Source of the DNA: an uncultured Lachnospiraceae bacterium
Lineage (GTDB): Bacteria; Bacillota; Clostridia; Lachnospirales; Lachnospiraceae
Assembly (NCBI GenBank): GCA_910583835.1
Contig: CAJTYM010000002.1
Coordinates: 1 to 42,916 of the forward strand
Direction of reading: 5' to 3'
Length of the DNA: 42,916 nucleotides
In this document: piece after piece, positions 42,126-42,916 of the stretch
Layout: each line of letters begins with the position of its first letter
Position numbering within the stretch: the stretch's first letter is position 1
Notes under the pieces: generated by a model
The model's input: the letters and a program-made list of their open reading frames with translations, nothing else
The model's database searches: none
Told to the model about the DNA's origin: nothing
Translations under genes and position numbers: made by a program

Positions 42126-42349
42126 AAAGCTTTTCCTAACATTTGACAGAAAATCCCCCGGACACATTTTGTAAGCTAAAGAGAATATTACCACGAATCA
42201 TCATTTAAGGCAACGGCAATAAGAAAAGTTAAAAGATAATCCATGGTAATTATTCATTGGCAAAACAGTCATAACAAACGTTTTTATCCTTATATTTTTT
42301 GGTTATTATTCACAAAATTTAATATCTGTAAAATTTTTTTCTATAAAAA

Positions 42350-42391
42350 GCGTCATGTTTTGCTAGTTCTAATTGTTTCTATTATAGAGGG
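42350..42391 (+). promoter_or_regulatory. 42-bp promoter-like element, copy C
   Basis: Plus strand: GCGTCATGTTT, ten variable bases, AATTGTTTCTAT, then TATAGAGGG. Spacing is identical to copies A and B. It is followed directly by the hairpin pair at 42392-42450 rather than by an ORF. Confidence 0.65.
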
Positions 42392-42460
42392 GCGATTTAT
42401 ACATAAATTGCGGGAAGCCTCCGGAACGCCTTTTGATTCCGGGGGCTTCCTACTGCTATA
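42392..42460 (+). ncRNA. Candidate small structured RNA downstream of element C
   Basis: Two consecutive hairpins begin right after element C. The first is GCGATTTA/TAAATTGC with a four-base loop (42392-42411). The second is a 14-bp stem, GGAAGCCTCCGGAA/TTCCGGGGGCTTCC, with a ten-base loop (42413-42450). The only non-Watson-Crick pairs in each stem are G-U in the plus-strand RNA (they would be A-C on the minus strand), so the plus strand is the likely transcript. No ORF or T-run follows. The 3' end is uncertain. Confidence 0.45.
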
Positions 42461-42493
42461 GGGCAAAATACACTAGTACAACGAGACAAGACA

Positions 42494-42705
42494 CTAGTGT
42501 AGTGACCTGTTGATATTTGATAAAATCACGCAGTATATTCGCTCATCTGCAAGGCGAATTTTCGACAGCGTAGCGGTGGCGGTTGTCACAAGGAGGGACC
42601 CGCTTGCGGGAGGATTCCTTATGATGTACGACTAGAAAATCCAACGAAGCAGATAGGCGGATATACAAGTGAGTTTGACTAATTATCAGCAGGTCGCTAC
42701 ATTAG
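42494..42705. repeat. 212-bp element with 57-bp imperfect terminal inverted repeats
   Basis: The left arm 42494-42550 and right arm 42649-42705 are both 57 bases and pair along their full length with scattered mismatches. Shared blocks are CTA-TGTAG-GACCTG-TGAT and ATCTGC at the inner ends. The interior holds a small hairpin CCCGCTTGCGGG (42599-42610) and further partly matching arms. No ORF is inside. It has the look of a MITE or large REP-type element lying directly beside the Rpn-type gene. ACACTAGT occurs twice at its left side (42470-42477 and 42491-42498). Confidence 0.65.
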
Positions 42706-42710
42706 CTGTT

Positions 42711-42916
42711 TCACAGACCGTATTCCTCGTACAGCCTGTTCTGGTACTCTTCATCCTCGATACTCTTTCTCAGGTCTTCCAGGCGGTTCTCTGACAGCAG
42801 TTTTCCATATAACAGATTCAGGCGCTCTTTTCCCTGCTCCACTCCCTGTTTTATCCCCTGTTCCACTCCCTGTTTTATCCCCTGTTCCACTCCCTGTTTT
42901 ATCCCCTGTTCCACTC
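42711..42916 (-). CDS. C-terminal end of an Rpn/PD-(D/E)XK nuclease-type transposase-family protein, cut by window edge
   Basis: Sixty-seven codons are visible. The start is beyond the right edge. The sequence is repeats of the eight-residue unit EQGIKQGV followed by LLYGKLLSENRLEDLRKSIE and EEYQNRLYEEYGL. This low-complexity EQG[IV]KQG tail and closing helix are the usual C-terminus of Rpn-type (DUF4351/PD-(D/E)XK) recombination-promoting nucleases, which are abundant in Lachnospiraceae. The catalytic domain is not in the window. Confidence 0.75.
   Translation of the reverse strand, partial: VEQGIKQGVEQGIKQGVEQGIKQGVEQGKERLNLLYGKLLSENRLEDLRKSIEDEEYQNRLYEEYGL

Noticed and set aside
42830..42916. 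Possible CRISPR-like array at the right edge
   Set aside because: The 24-bp repeats have no spacers and encode an EQGIKQGV low-complexity tail in frame.

Overview
The window looks like chromosome from an anaerobic, low-to-mid GC Firmicute, most likely a Lachnospiraceae-type Clostridium. The reasons are strong AGGAGG-type ribosome sites, a rubredoxin, tandem large serine recombinases, a LytTR/DUF3021 pair, large hybrid sensor kinases and a DUF5716/DUF5717-type operon. Most genes lie on the minus strand. No rRNA, tRNA or CRISPR array was seen. All family names come from reading the translations; no database search was run.

Region 1 (1-6.1 kb) is accessory. It holds a TetR regulator with a perfect palindromic operator, coupled to a flavin reductase cut by the window edge; gene debris; an AraC/GyrI-like regulator; and a trio of little-known genes (a 180-aa protein, a 322-aa protein and a eukaryotic-type protein kinase with altered catalytic motifs). 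Region 2 (6.1-7.3 kb) is gene-poor but contains two short ORFs.

Region 3 (7.3-11.7 kb) is the most interesting part. It is an AT-rich, tightly coupled operon of a membrane protein, an 88-aa small partner, a radical SAM/SPASM enzyme, a second radical SAM enzyme, a repeat protein and a GNAT acetyltransferase. The repeat protein carries five 12-residue repeats in which every one of ten Trp residues is followed two positions later by Asn or Asp, ahead of a CFI-box-like C-terminal region. This looks like a ribosomally made, radical-SAM-modified peptide system. Its layout recalls the His-Xaa-Ser (Hxs) system, but the repeats are Trp-based and suggest cyclophane (triceptide) crosslinks. The product chemistry is inference.

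Region 4 (12.0-14.8 kb) is a decaying three-gene serine recombinase module, with one 5'-truncated gene, one frameshifted gene with a nonsense codon, and one full-length gene whose conserved active-site Arg is His. Region 5 (14.9-16.1 kb) is a divergent flavodoxin/MerR pair with a 19-bp-spacer promoter and central dyad.

Region 6 (16.1-32 kb) is mainly signalling: a hybrid kinase plus two-receiver regulator, a zinc-ribbon/MORN protein, LytTR plus DUF3021 facing an ABC transporter, an XRE-type membrane regulator, a chemoreceptor, a DHH phosphoesterase, a rubredoxin and a second hybrid kinase. Region 7 (32-40.1 kb) is a four-gene operon with an actin/Hsp70-fold protein and an 1181-aa partner, facing a CobD-like aminotransferase.

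Region 8 (40-42.9 kb) contains a secreted protein with a 29-aa membrane peptide, a DUF4367-like membrane protein with 36-bp repeats, four copies of a 42-bp promoter-like element suggestive of an alternative (ECF-type) sigma regulon, a candidate small structured RNA, a 212-bp imperfect inverted-repeat element, and the 3' end of an Rpn/PD-(D/E)XK-type gene.
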